Source: Haliotis asinina (lineage: Eukaryota > Mollusca > Gastropoda > Lepetellida > Haliotidae). Taken from it: a stretch of 64,000 bases of DNA. The notes below the pieces were generated by a model, which was not told where the DNA came from, did no database searches, and worked only from the letters and a program-made list of their open reading frames with translations. Made by a program: the position numbers and the translations under genes. This document shows positions 32,701 through 53,300 of this stretch, in pieces; position 1 is the stretch's first letter, and each line of letters opens with the position of its first letter. The stretch is taken from the NCBI RefSeq assembly GCF_037392515.1, contig NC_090290.1, positions 25,193,753-25,257,752 on the forward strand, given 5' to 3'.

Positions 32701-35139
32701 CAGTAACTGCAGACGTTGTAGTCTTTGGAATCGCCAATGCTCGCTAAATACAATGTTTATTCATAATGCAGGAAATTAACCATCCCAAAACACACTCCCG
32801 TGATAACCTATATATATATATGATTTCATTTTGTATGTACCGTGTTACTAAGAAGGTAGTCAAATAGAACTAACGAGCTATAGAACGCATATAGTCCGGA
32901 TTAGTTGGGTAGAAACAACATAATTATAACAGACTTAACACTACTTGTCTAAAGCACATGAAGTAGACCTCATTTTCCCTCCCAAAGTTGGTAGGTCTGC
33001 TTCATGTGCAGAAACCCGCCGTCATGTAGCTGGAATATTGCTTTGTGCGGCGCAAAGCTAAACTCAGTCAAATTCATCAAGAACTCCACAACAATGTACA
33101 TCCCCTTACAGTGAATACTCCACGTGTCCGTGTGTTGAGTGTACAATGTTATTGTGGACTTGCCCATTTTGAGTGCCTCCATATGTGAAAATGTTCCCAG
33201 TTAGGCATCAGTTAATAAAATGTTTTATGCTTTTATCATTAAATGCACAATTTGGCTGTTTAGTATTCGTCTTCCGGGTTCTGACCAATCAAATGATTCA
33301 TTGTCCTTCTATGTTGGTATCAGTTGGCAGTTTACACTTAAGGACATCCCAGGGATAGGAATAATTCTATCATCAGAGCAGCTATGGCAACTGTAGATAC
33401 AAAGCAGCCAATGTATTTAAACCATCGATGTTTCCTCCTCACATACATCAACCAACCAAGACGTCACGATTCAGTGCTTGTATGAAGAAACAAAGCACGA
33501 GGCACAAGTGGTTTTAAATGATTAAAGTGCTGGAGACGAAATGTTGATAGTGACAATTGTCTTGCGACTGTCTTGGCAACGAGCCCGGTACAATTGATCA
33601 CCACTGTTGTCACAGTTTCATTCGTCTCGCCGGTCTCCATCGGAAAGGTTTCAGCGAGTTCGTCTTTGACAGAACAGGTACCACTGTAAGCTCACCATGG
33701 TAAGTACAATGTTTTGCTTAAGGCAGTAACATGAAGCCACAGTGGCTGGTACAGATGCACCGGTGTTTCGGGCACTTCGAGTATACCTTTAGACGCTCGC
33801 TTGTAGGGACTTCTGATATGGGAGTGTTGGTGTCATTCATATGCTGTTAATAACATAACTCAGTCATCAAAAAGTTATGTTTAGCATTATAAAAACTGCG
33901 CAGTCAAAACGATCTTCAAGGTAACAGAAGAATGGTAGGGATTCCTGTAAATACCTTACATTTGTAATCACGGTTATCATAATCAACACAGTTTTTAATG
34001 ATGAGAAGAGGTGTTGTGTAGAGTGTTGTGAGATTGACTTAAAGTAAGGGATCCTGTTGTGGATGAGTGTATTTAAACTATGCCCTAGAGATTAGCCTAC
34101 AATATAAAAGCAACTATTTATCCACTGTTAGGTACTTGTGGATACACATGTGTATTCAGATATGCCTGTAAGGAACTGTGTGTGCTGTGTACCAGTGACT
34201 CTACCTGTTTTATCAATATTGTTCTGTCAATGTTTATTCGAAACTAACAGCGAATGAATGAGTATGGTGTTACATCGCTTTTAGCAACATTCCAGCAATA
34301 GCACGGCTTTGGACACCAGACATGGGCTTCACATATTGTGCCCATGTGGGGAAATGATGAACTGGACGATGTCATTTAGAAAGCTCATGAACGTTATTCC
34401 GCTGTCTGTGTCATCCTCGTGGATGTATCACGCCGTGTGCAGTCTCCCGTGATGCTGCCATGGCAACCGTAGTGTTATGTTTACATCGACAAACTAAGTG
34501 AACCAGATAGTCATTTGTCCGTGACGTCATCACTGATAAGATGGTGTGAAATCATGGAAGATATTGATATGTATGCTATGTCCTATTCAACAGTCATCAC
34601 TTCAGATTGGATGACGTAATTATACAGCCATCACTGAAACGAATGTCGATACATATTCTTTGAGAGTACTGATCGAGTTAAACGGCATTGTTGTTGACTC
34701 ATTCACCAAAATATTTAATTATTCAATATTATGATTATAAAGTAAGTTCCATGATATGAGTAAGATAGTGAGTCAGTTTAGTTTTACGCCGCATTCAGCA
34801 ATTTTCCGGCTATATGGCGGCGGTCACCTTACGTGAACCACAGCTACTAAAATACTACAGGCGAAAATTATATATAACTCACTTTAATTGTACAGAGATG
34901 CTTCGTCCAGGAGTTCCGTAATATCTGGTGTAGCATTAATCAGTCTTGATGTCAAACTCACATATAACTATACAATGGCAACATTGAAGACTGCTTTCAA
35001 CCATCCTCAGAGACAAATTCCATTTGGTGTAAAGGTTGTAAACACCTGTGAATGTGACATGAAGTTGCTTTAGAGTGAACGTCTGTACATTTGATGTTCG
35101 AAGTATTACACGTGCACAGCCCCTCTGAATCTCTCTTGA

Positions 35140-36830
<1,691 letters not shown>

Positions 36831-39800
36831 TAGACATGGAACTTCTTGTGTCCTTTCTTGTTAGATATTCTTTCACAAATATAACTGTATTCCGGGGAAC
36901 TGTGATTTCTAGCATTAAACTACAGCGAAAAGTCACCTGTTTATCTGTCAACCCTAATGTTATCCAGTTTAAACATCAAATGTTCTAATAGCAAATTTGT
37001 TTTTATCCCTTTTGACGTCTGAATTCGGACTCTGTTACTTTTTGTTTATCCAAGAACAGTGTTGATTTAAAGTAATAAACTGAATAAAATACAGCTGTTA
37101 TCAACGTTCTCCATTTGTTTTGTTTCCCGTCAGCATAATGAGGCCAAGATGGTGGTATTTGTCATGACCGTTTCTATTAATTCTCCACACCTTGATTAAG
37201 TAGACTCTACAATACTAGCTATGTATTTGCAAAGCATAGCAGATTGTATTTTAATCACGGCATCTTAGTTTACTGCTTGAGGAAAGACATCTATCAGAGA
37301 AACAAGCCTGGTATGCTGCCGACAAATAAAGAAACATTTCACTTAAATAACCACTGAGTCGTCGTGATAGCTGTCAGTTTGTTTAACCAAACATCTCCAG
37401 TAGTTAGATAGTAACTGTTATGCTAACACGGTTTATTCCATCTTCCCGTTATTTCGGTGCGTGTGAATGAGAGCGGTATTTCACGAAAAGTCTAAGCGGC
37501 GAGTGTTTGACTTCTTTTCAACAAGGCAGCAAGTAGTACTTCAAAAAGGCCGCAACATTAAGGAAACACCAGGTATCATCACCGACACGAATCTAGGATA
37601 AGAACCGATCACTAGAAGATCCCTGAACGTTGAGGGAACAACAGCGTCTTGAAATGAACATGCATGGCCATTCGGAATATGATCACCGTAATTGAGTAGC
37701 TTAACGTATGGATGGAACAATGTAATACTGGACAAACTTGAAAGCTGGGCACACGTAATTTGAATCCCATAGCGGAAACAGCGTGGTCGTTAATTCGAAA
37801 ATAGTTGTGTATCACACTGCCATCATCCGGGCAACAGTACAAAGGATGAAACGAGATTGCGGCATCATTATGTTTACACAATATTGCATGATGTTCTGTG
37901 ACCTTCTTGCGAACCTCACATCTGTACAACTGCCGGAACAGAAGAACACGATTGTGATGTTCTCCAGGGCGGCTGTGAGCAAAACACAACTTCTCTTCAT
38001 GAACAGATGAACCTGTAGAATTGTAGAGAAAATCGCTGTAAACTGTGTGGGAAACTTGTGACAATCAATCTAAAGTTTGGGAGAACCAGTCACCCTGGGA
38101 TAATTATAATAAACAACAGGAGAACCAGTCACTTAGGACCAATTCAGATCAACTGTGAGAGAAAACGTTATCCAGAGACAGTTCACATAAACTGTGGGAG
38201 AACCGGTCACCACAACCAGTGGGGGAATCCGTTACCCAGAGACAGTCACCATACACATTTGGGGAATACGTCACCCAAAGACAGTCACCATACACATTTG
38301 GGGAATACGTTACCCAGAGACAGTCACCATACACATTTGGGGAATGCGTTACCCAGAGACAGTCACCATACACATTTGGGGAATACGTTACCCAGAGACA
38401 GTCACCATACACATTTGGGGAATGCGTTACCCAGAGACAGTCACCATACACATTTGGGGAATACGTTACCCAGAGACAGTCACCATACACATTTGGGGAA
38501 TACGTTACCCAGAGACAGTCACCATACACATTTGGGGAATACGTCACCCAGAGACAGTCACCATACACATTTGGGGAATACGTTACCCAGAGACTGTCAC
38601 CATACACATTTGTGAAATACGTTACCCAGAGACAGTCACCATACACATTTGGGGAATACGTTACCCAGAGACAGTCACCATACACATTTGGGGAATACGT
38701 CACCCAGAGACAGTCACCATACACATTTGGGGAATACGTTACCCAGAGACAGTCACCATACACATTTGGGGAATTCGTTACCCAGAGACAGTCACCATAC
38801 ACATTTGGGGAATACGTTACCCAGAGACAGTCACCATACACATTTGGGGAATGCGTTACCCAGAGACAGTCACCATACACATCTGGGGAATGCGTTACCC
38901 AGAGACAGTCACCATACACATTTGTGAAATACGTTACCCAGAGACAGTCACCAAACACATTTGGGGAATACGTTACCCAGAGACAGTCACCATACACATT
39001 TGGGGAATACGTTACCCAGAGACAGTCACCATACACATTTGGGGAATACGTTACCCAGAGACAGTCACCATACACATTTGGGGAATTCGTTACCCAGAGA
39101 CAGTCACCATAAACGATGGGGGAGTCCGTCACCCAGAGACAGTCACCATACACATTTGGGGAATACGTCACCCAGAGACAGTCACCAAACACATTTGGGG
39201 AATACGTTACCCAGAGACAGTCACCATACACATTTGGGGAATACGTTACCCAGAGACAGTCACCATACACATTTGGGGAATACGTTACCCAGAGACAGTC
39301 ACCATACACATTTGGGGAATACGTTACCCAGAGACAGTCACCATAAACGATGGGGGAGTCCGTCACCCAGAGACAGTCACCATAAGCAGTAGGGGAATCC
39401 GTCACCTAGGGACAGTCACCATAAACAGTTGGGGAATCCGTTACTCACAGACAGTCATTATAACCAGTGGGGAATCCGTCACCCAGAGACAGTCACCATC
39501 AAAAGTGTTGGAATCCGTCACCCAGAGACAGTCACCATAAACAGCTGGGGAATCCGTCACCTAGAGACAGTCACTGTCAGCTGTTGGAAAGCCATGGCTC
39601 GTTTATTGAGGGAATAGAATCACAAATAATAAGAGCAATGGGTTTTCATAACTGACGTACATTGTAACATAAAGACTGTTGTGACTCTTTAATCGAAGTA
39701 ATGGCCATATCATCGCTGATAGTGCAGGTGTGTCACCCAGATCTACACCGTATGGTGTATGTACAAACATAAACGTTCGTGTAGATATCTTGTGCGATAT

Positions 39801-42800
39801 CCGTTCAGCTACAATGACAACTAGTGTTTGTTTTGACAATGACATGCTCATTGAACCAGGCAACCATTTGCCCGTTCCATCATTAGTAATGCCTAGTGCT
39901 TATCACCCGAGACTCCATCTCCTGTTGGCCTGCATCTTCCTGGTTCTGACCAATCAACTGACCAACCGTCCATCTATGTTGGTATCAGTTGGCAATTTGC
40001 ACTTAAGGACATCCCAGGGATAGAAATATTTAAGTCAACAGAGCAGCTAGGGCAACTGTAGATACAAAGCAGCCAATGTATTTAAAACATCGATCTTTCC
40101 TCCTCACCTACATCATCATATTTCCCTAACAACTAAAACTTCAACAAAGTACATACTGACAAATAAACTGACGCAGTCGGCATTATCAACCAACCAAGAC
40201 GTCACGATTCAGTGTTTAGATGAAGAAACAAGGCACGAGGCACAAGTGGTTTTAAATGATTAAAGTGCTGGAGACGAACTGTTGATAGTGACAATTGTCT
40301 CGCGACTGTCTTGGCAACGAGCCCGGTACAATTGATTACCACTGCTGTCGCAGTTTCATTCATCTCGCCGGTCTCCGTCGGAAAGGTTTCAGCGAGTTCG
40401 TCTTTGACAGGTCAGGTACCACTGTAAGCTCACCATGGTAAGTACAATGTTTTGCTTAAGGCAGTAACACTACATGAAGCCACAGTGGCTGGTACAGATG
40501 CACCGGTGTTTCGGGCACTTCGAGTATACCTTTAGACGCTCGCTTGTAGGGACTTCTGATATGGGAGTGTTGGTGTCATTCATATGCTGTTAATAACATA
40601 ACTCAGTCATCAAAAAGTTATGTTTAGCATTATAAAAACTGCGCAGTCAAAACGATCTTCAAGGTAACAGAAGAATGGTAGGGATTCCTGTAAATACCTT
40701 AAATTTGTAATCACGGTTATCATAATCAACACAGTTTTTAATGATGAGGAGAGGTGTTGTGTAGAGTGTTGTGAGATTGACTTAAAGTAAGGGATCCTGT
40801 TGTGGATGAGTGTATTTAAACTATGCCCTAGAGATTAGCCTACAATATAAAAGCAACTGTTTATCCACTGTTAGGTACTTGTGGATACACATGTGTATTC
40901 AGATATGCCTGTAAGGAACTGTGTGTGCTGTGTACCAGTGACTCTACCTGTTTTATCAATATTGTTCTGTCAATGTTTATTCGAAACTAACAGCGAATGA
41001 ATGAGTATGGTGTTACATCGCTTTTAGCAACATTCCAGCAATAGCACGGCTTTGGACACCAGACATGGGCTTCACATATTGTGCCCATGTGGGGAAATGA
41101 TGAACTGGACGATGTCATGTAGAAAGCTCATGAAAGTTATTCCGCTGTCTGTGTCATCCTGGTGGATGTATCACACCGTGTGCAGTCTCCCGTGATGCTA
41201 CTAAAGTCGTACTTGGTTTATCACCAAGGATACTTCGCACCTAGAATTGGTTTTGGGTTTCGACAATATGCGATGGTTAAACATCCGAATTGAAGTGAAC
41301 TAATAACTCCGTCTGTCAGGCAGGAATGTAACTGAACAGTGAATTGACACGGGAAAGTATGGGTATTATTCAACATTTTCCATAATATTTGAAAAGACGA
41401 ATTCTACACATACGAATAATACAGTTGTGCGAATATGGCGACTTAAACCGCATTCTCACAGCGTGTCACCTGTACATATCCTAAATTACAGAACTCACGT
41501 ATATACATTGTTAACGGAAATGTCCAGGACACATATTGCGATAGTTTAGAAATAATAGAAGCCTGACTTGTAAACTTGTCATACAGCCAGATTTTGTGTT
41601 TAAGTTATAACTATACCAGTCTTACAAAGTATCGGCATACAGAACTACCGTAGTAATGATACCGTTGCATGATAAGTTACATTAATCATAACAGCGCGGC
41701 CAAGGTACAAGATTAGAATATGACTTTGATAACATATAGAACTAGGTTCATTGTTCAAGTAAGGCGCATTTTAATAAAAAAAATATGGAAACAGCAAAGC
41801 ATTAAGCAACTATGTCTTACCTTGATACAAACAGAAGGGTCCCAGGGTCAGACTGATGCATGTTTCAGACCCTGGTGCTTATATAGCTGAACTCTCTGCT
41901 TGTATGGTATGATCAGTTTCCCTGAAATGGAGACGACGCTTTGCCTAACTTTTGAAAAGTTATGGCATCGAGATATTACTCAATTTTTGGAGATGGCTTT
42001 AGAGATTATAATTGGCCGTGTATTGTCGGAAAAGTTGAGTAATAACCAGTAATGTACGTGGTTAAGCCTCCACATCTACATCTGTCTAACTTTACAGCGT
42101 GTACAGGTTTGAATATTTGACCATTAAGTTGTGGCCGGAGCGGTCACTACAAACACTGGAGTGTATTCTCAATCAGGCTTTTAGCGGCATGGGGCGATGC
42201 CAGTAGCATGGTCAGCTGTCAGTTACGCAAGTTACCGATAACAAGTCTGCTACAACGTGAATACTTTAACAAAATGTACGAAATATAACATATATTTTGG
42301 TGAGAAATATCTGAATAATTTGAGATGGTGTGAAATCATGGAATATACTGATATGTATGCTATGTCCTATTCAACAGTCATCACTTCAGATTGGATGACG
42401 TAATTATACAGTCATCACTGAAACGAATATCGATACATATTTTTTGTAAGTACGGATCGAGTTAAAGGTGATCGTCGATGACTCTTTCACCACAATATTC
42501 AATTACTAGTATTCAATGTTATGATTATAAAGTAACTTCTGTGATATTAGTGAGTGAGTGTGATTCAGTTTAGCTTTACGCCGCATTCAGCAATTTTCCG
42601 GCTATATGGCGGCGGTCACCTCACGTGAGCCACATATACTAAAATACTACAGGCGAAAATTATATATAACTGAAAATGCATTTAATAGCTCTTACTTTAA
42701 TTGTACAGAGATGCTTCGTCCAGGGGTTCCGTAATATCTGGTGTAGTATTAATCAGCCTTGATATCAAACTCACATATAACTATACAATGGCAACAGTGA

Positions 42801-42989
42801 AGACTGTTTTCAACCATCCTCAGAGACAAATTCCATTTGGTGTAGAGGATGAAAACACCTGTGAATGTGAATGTGAATGTGAATGTGAATGTGAATGTGA
42901 ATGTGAATGTGAATGTGAATGTGTTTTAGAGTGAACACCTTTGATGTTCGAAGTATTACACGTGCACAGCCCCTCTGAATCTCTCTTGA

Positions 42990-43319
<330 letters not shown>

Positions 43320-43481
43320 TGATGCATAGACTTTAGTGATTTCATTACAGTCATACCGTTACATGGTCTGTCATGTGGACATTGAAATTAGAAGTGTTTA
43401 AGCCGTAGCGTGTGTACCACAGGCATTTATAAAGTACTGACGAAAAAAGAAATCTAAGAAATGTTGTTTTGACACAGATGA

Positions 43482-44690
<1,209 letters not shown>

Positions 44691-47600
44691 TAGACATGGA
44701 ACTTCTTGTGTCCTTTCTTGTTAGATATTCTTTCACAAATATAACTGTATTCCGGGGAACTGTGATTTCTAGCATTAAACTACAGCGAAAAGTCACCTGT
44801 TTATCTGTCAACCCTAATGTTATCCAGTTTAAACATCAAATGTTCTAATAGCAAATTTGTTTTTATCCCTTTTGACGTCTGAATTCGGACTCTGTTACTT
44901 TTTGTTTATCCAAGAACAGTGTTGATTTAAAGTAATAAACTGAATAGAATACAGCTGTTATCAACGTTCCCCATTTGTTTTGTTTCCCGTCAGCATAATG
45001 AGGCCAAGATGGTGGTATTTGTCATGACCGTTTCTATTAATTCTCCACACCTTGATTAAGTAGACTCTACAATACTAGCTATGTATTTGCAAAGCATAGC
45101 AGATTGTATTTTAATCACGGCATCTTAGTTTACTGCTTGAGGAAAGACATCTATCAGAGAAACAAGCCTGGTATGCTGCCGATAAATAAAGAAACATTTC
45201 ACTTAAATAACCACTGAGTCGTCGTGATTATTAACTCGAAGTTGTAAAATAGCTGTCAGTTTGCTGAACCAAACATCTCCAGTAGTTAGACAGTAACTGT
45301 TATGCTAACACGGTTTATTCCATCTTCCCGTTATTTCGGTGCGTGTGAATGAGAGCGGCATTTCAGTAATATCGCGAAAAGTCTAAGCGGCGAGTGTTCG
45401 ACTTCTTTTTGACAAGGCAGCAAGTAGTACTTCAAAAAGGCCGCAACGTTAAGGAAACACCAGGTATCATCACCGACACGAATCTAGGATAAGAACCGAT
45501 CACTAGAAGATCCCTGAACGTTGAGGGAACAACAGCGTCTTGAAATGAACATGCATGGCCATTCGGAATATGATCACCTAAATTAAGTAGCTTAACGAAT
45601 AGACAGACCAATGTAATACTGGACAAATTTGAAAGCTAGGCACACGTAATTTGAATCCCATAGCGGAAACAGCGTGGTCGTTAATTCGAAAATAGTTGTG
45701 TATCACACTGCCATCATCCGGGCAACAGTACAAAGGATGAAACGAGATTGCGGCATCATTATGTTTACACAATATTGCATGATGTTCTGTGACCTTCTTG
45801 CGAACCTCACATCTGTACAACTGTTAGAACAGAAGAACACGAGTTTGATGTTCTCCAGGGCGGCTGTGAGGAAAACACAACTTCTCTTCATGAACAGATG
45901 AACCTGTAGAATTGTAGAGAAAATCGCTGTAAACTGTGTGGGAACCTTGTGACAATCAATCTAAAGTTTGGGAGAACCAGTCACCCTGGGATAATTATGA
46001 TAAACAACAGGAGAACCAGTCACTTACGATCAATTCAGATCAACTGTGAGAGAAAAAAGAGACAGTTGACATAATCTGTGGGAGAACCGGTCACCATAAA
46101 CAGTGGGGGAATCCGTCACCCAGAGACAGTTACCATAAACAGTGAGGGAATCCGTCACCCAGAGGCAGTCACCATAAACAGTGGGGGAATCCGTCACCTA
46201 GAGACAGTCGCCATAAGCAGTAGGGGAATCCGTCACCTAGGGACAGTCACCATAAACAGTAGGGGAATCCGTCACCTAGGGACAGTCACCATACACATTT
46301 GGGGAATCCGTCACCCAGAGACAGTCACCATAAGCAGTAGGGGAGTCCGTCACCTAGGGACAGTCACCATACACACTTGGGGAATCCGTCACCCAGAGAC
46401 AGTCACCATAAGCAGTAGGGGAATCCGTCACCTAGGGACAGTCACCATAAAAAGTGGGGGAATCCGTTACTCACAGACAGTCATTATAACCAGTGGGGAA
46501 TCCGTCACCCAGAGACAGTCACCATAAACAGCTGGGGAATCCGTCACCTAGAGACAGTCACTGTCAGCTGTTGGAAAACCATGGCTCGTTTATTCAGGGA
46601 ATAGAATCACAAATAATAAGAGCAATGGGTTTTCATAACTGACGTACATTGTAACATAAAGACTGTTGTGACTCTTTAATCGAAGTAATGGCCATATTAT
46701 CGCTGATAGTGCAGGTGTGTCACCCAGATCTACAACCCCTCATGGTATATGTACAAACTTAAAAAAACACGTAGAGCGCTGGTGCGATATCCGTTCAGCT
46801 ACAATGACAACTAGTGTTCATTTTGATTATGACATGCTCATTGAACCAGACAACCATTTGCCCGTTCCATCATTAGTAATGCCTAGTGCTTATCACCCGA
46901 GACTCCATCTCCTGTTGGCCTGCATCTTCCTGGTTCTGACCAATCAACTGACCAACCGTCCATCTATGTTGGTATCAGTTGGCAATTTGCACTTAAGGAC
47001 ATCCCAGGGATAGAAATATTTAAGTCAACAGAGCAGCTAGGGCAACTGTAGATACAAAGCAGCCAATGTATTTAAAACATCGATCCTTCCTCCCCACCTA
47101 CTTCATCATCTTTCTCTAACAACTAAAACTTCAACAAAGTACATACTGACAAATAAACTGACGCAGTCGGCATTATCAATCAACCAAGACGTCACGTTTC
47201 AGTGCTTATATGAAGAAACAAGGCACGAGGCACAAGTGGTTTTAAATGATTAAAGTGCTGGAGACGAACTGTTGATAGTGACAATTGTTTCGCGACTGTC
47301 TTGGCAACGAGTCTGGTACAATTGATCACCACTACTGTCACAGGTTCATTCGTCTCGCCGGTCTTCATTGGAAGGGTTTCAGCGAGTTCGTCTTTGACAG
47401 GTCAGGCACCACTGTTAGCTCACCATGGTAAGTACAATGTTTTGGTTAATGCAGTAACACTACATGAAGCCACAGTGGCTTCGGGCATTTCGAGTATAAC
47501 TTTAGACGCTCGTTTGTAGGAACTTCTGGCACGGGAGTGTTGGTGTCATTCATAAGCTGTTGGCAACATAACTCTTGACCCAGTCTTGAAGGTAGCATAA

Positions 47601-48651
47601 ACGTTAGCAACAGAAGACTGAAAATATAGGTATTCCTGTCGGAAGATCAATAAGCATAGTTATCATGCTAAACATAGTGATTAATGATGTGGAGAGGTGT
47701 TGTGAAGATACGGTTGTGGCTTAGTATATTCATTCCAAGGCCCTAGAGACTTTAGCCTACATCATTTAGCCTACAACTTAGTAAAGCAACTGTTCATCAA
47801 CCCAGGTAGCAACATGTATATTCAGGTATACCTACAAGGAATTGTATGTGCTGTGCCCCAATGGCTATACCTATCTTGAAATAATTCTAATATTGTTCTG
47901 TCGGTGTTTATTTGAAAGTATTAGTGAATGAATGAGTGTGGTGTTACGCCGCTTTTAGCAATATTCCAACCATATCACGGCGTTGGACACCAGAAATGGG
48001 CTACACATATTGTGCCTATGTGGGGAATCGATTAATAGGACGTTATCGTTTAGAAGGCGTTGTCATGAACGTTATTCCGCTGTCTGTGTCATCCTCGTGG
48101 ATGTATCACGCCGTGTGCAGTCTCCCGTGATGCTACCATGGCAACCGTAGTGTTATGTTTACATCGACAAACTAAGTGAACCAGATAGTCATTTGTCCGT
48201 GACGTCATCACTGATAAGATGGTGTGAAATCATGGAAGATATTGATGTGTATGCTATGTCCTATTCAACAGTCATCACTTCAGATTAATTATACAGCCAT
48301 CACTGAAACGAATATCGATACTTATTCCTTAAAAATACAGATTGATGTAAGTTAAAAGGCAAGTTTCGTGACATGAGTGAGTGAGTGAGTGAGGTAGTTT
48401 AGTTTTACGCCGCAGTCAGTAATATTCCGGCTACATGGCGACGGTCACGTCACATGAGCCACAGATACTGAAATACCGAAGGTGTAAATTATATATGACT
48501 AATAATGCATTTAACAGCTCTCATTTTAATTGTAAGAAGGTGCTCCGTGAAAGAACTCCATAATGTCTGATGGAGCATGAGCCAGCAACAGAAGGAGGCA
48601 ACAGAAAAGATTGTCCTTGACTATCCTCAGAAACGAATTCAATTTTTGTGA

Positions 48652-49008
<357 letters not shown>

Positions 49009-49154
49009 TAGTGGGTAAGTGCCGTGGTTATGAGTGATTTAAAGACTTGTCGATTTCATTACAGTCATACCGTTACATGGTCTGTCATGTGGACATTTAA
49101 TTCAGCACTGTTTAAGACATGACGTGTGTACCACAGGCATTTATAAAGAACTGA

Positions 49155-50387
<1,233 letters not shown>

Positions 50388-53300
50388 TAGACATGGAACC
50401 ATGTTAAAGGCACGACATGTCCTGTCCTGCTGAATGTATCTTGCCCAAAGATACCTTTATTGCAGACAACTGTGATTTCTAGAATGTGGAAAGTCACCTA
50501 TTTATATGTTCACCCTTGAAGTAATTATCCAGTTAAACATACTCAGACTGCTAATTCTGTTTGTTTTAAAAGCAAATTTTGCTTGTATTTCTGTTCTCAT
50601 CTGAATATGGAATTTTTGCACCTTTGTTTCTTAATGAACTGAATAAAATACAGCTGTCATCGACTTCCCCTTCTTTGCTTTCCGTCAACATAATGAGGCC
50701 AAGATGGAGGTATTTGTCATGACCTTTTCTATTTATCCTCCACAGCTGGATTCAGTAGCCTCTGTCTGGCTAGTGGTTAAGGAATTCTCTGGTGCTGCCG
50801 AAGGCACGGGTTCGATTCCCCACATTGTTACGAAGTGTTGAGCAGATTTCTGGTCTCCCCGGCCGTGATATTGCTGGGGCTAGGAGCGGTGAAAAACTAA
50901 ACTCGCTCATTGCGCAGTTATTCACAAGCCATGTTTCGGTGTCTGCTGTCATATCTGCAATATGGCGTCGTTTATATCACGATGACTTAACGTATTGTGG
51001 AAGGAACGACATCTATCAGAGAAACACATCTTGTATGGTGCCTACAAATCAAAAAACATTTTACAGTCTATTTAAACCAACCAGGACGTCTTCTCGATTG
51101 CTAACACGACAATGTAACATAGTTGTGAGCTTGGTTAACCTACCATCTCCAGTGACTGTTATGTTCAGACTGCTTAGTCCGTCTTCCAGTCATCTCGGTG
51201 GGAGTGAGAGAGATATCATATGCATTTCAGTTATGTGACGGAAACACAAAGTAAAATATCTCTGTGAGCGAGAGCGACTTCTTTTGGGTCCGTCTGTAAG
51301 CAGTTAACTGAAACCTTTAAAAAGCCCGCTACGTTAATGAAACACAAGGACTTATTTATGAAACAAATCTGAGATGTTAACTGATGATCAAATATCTTTG
51401 TATGTTGAAGGGAACAACAGCGTCTTGAAATTAATATGCATGGCCATTTGGAATAACTTCACTGACGCTCTTTCGTGACGTTGAGATGAAGCGGACCTAT
51501 CATAAACACTGAGTGAGTGTTTAGTTTTACGCTGCATATATCAATATTCCAGCAATATCACGGCGGCTAAAATGCTGAACACGATGGATTTTCGTCAAGG
51601 ACCTGTGATCGTCTAGTTAGGACGAGAGGGAGTTCGGACAGAGTTCGGAGAGAGAGTTCGGAGAGAGAGAGAGAGAGGAGAGAGAGAGAGGAGAGAGAGA
51701 GGAGAGAGAGAATGAGAGAGAGAGGAGAGATAGAGAGGGGTGGGGAGAGACAAAGGGAGAGCGAGGAAGCTATACATGTAAATGGGAAAAGGAAACATAG
51801 GAAAACATAAATTATGTAAGTTATTTCGCAGATCAGGAATGTGGATTTCTATTGATGTAGGTGCGTTAAGCGTACGTGTTGTAAGAGATCAATGGTTACA
51901 ACATCACAGATACCCAGGGTGGTAAACAACACAACATCAGCAGTGAAAGCCTCCTTGTTGTCCTAAGTCGACTTCAGCACACAGATGAATCGATGAGTGG
52001 CTTAGTTGCCAAGTGACCGTAGTGATTCAATGCGTTTAATGATCTGCCATCTCCAATTTAACATTTCGTACTCTACAATGTCGTTTACAGTATTCAATAT
52101 AACACTGACATGTAGGGATATGTAATTCACCAGGAAATATTCGAAGAGTTTTGGAAACATTAAAATGATGTACATGGTGGTCATTTGAAATATGAATCAC
52201 GCTGTCAGACGTCGAGGGGGGGGGGGGGGGGTGGTGGTGGCGGGGCAGTTCTTCCCTTCCATAAGCGGTATTTTAAGCTGGGTTCCGTCTTGTATATCGC
52301 GGGAAAAAAGAAACCTAAAAGTTAGAGAGACGAGAATCAGCTTACACTTTATTTCAGCAATCTGCTTCATTCTGTGACGTCAGGCTTCGACGCCAGGTGG
52401 CGGTGTAATGCTGTTCAGTGTTGTGGTGTATGGGGTTGTGTGACTGGGATTTCATGTAACAGTATGTGAGATCATGACGGTTGGTGTAATACTATGCGAG
52501 ATGATAGGGGTTGGTGTAATACTATGTGAGATGATGGTGGTTGGTGTAACAGTATGTGAGATCATGACGGTTGGTGTAATACTATGCGAGATGATAGGGG
52601 TTGGTGTAATACTATGTGAGATGATGGTGGTTGGTGTAATACTATGCGAGATGATGACGGTTGGTGTAACACTATGCGAGATGATAGGGGTTGGTGTAAT
52701 ACTATGTGAGATGATAGGGGTTGGTGTAATACTATGCGAGATGATGACGGTTGGTGTCATACTATGTGAGATGATAGGGGTTGGTGTAATACTATGTGAG
52801 ATGATGGTGGTTGGTGTAACACTATGTGAGATGATAGGGGTTGGTGTAATACTATGCGAGATGATGACGGTTGGTGTAATACTATGCGAGATGATGGTGG
52901 TTGGTGTAATACTATGTGAGATGATAGGGGTTGGTGTAATACTATGTGAGATGATAGGGGTTGGTGTAATACTATGCGAGATGATGGTGGTTGGTGTAAT
53001 ACTATGTGAGATGATAGGGGTTGGTGTAATACTATGTGACATGATAGGGGTTGGTGTAATACTATGTGAGATGATGGTGGTTGGTGTAATACTATGCGAG
53101 ATGATGGTGGTTGGTGCAATACTATGTGACATGATAGGGGTTGGTGTAATACTATGTGAGATGATGGTGGTTGGTGTAATACTATGCGAGATGATGGTGG
53201 TTGGTGCAATACTATGTGAGATGATGGTGGTTGGTGTAATACTATGTGAGATGATGGTGGTTGGTGTAATACTATGTGAGATGATAGGGGTTGGTGTAAT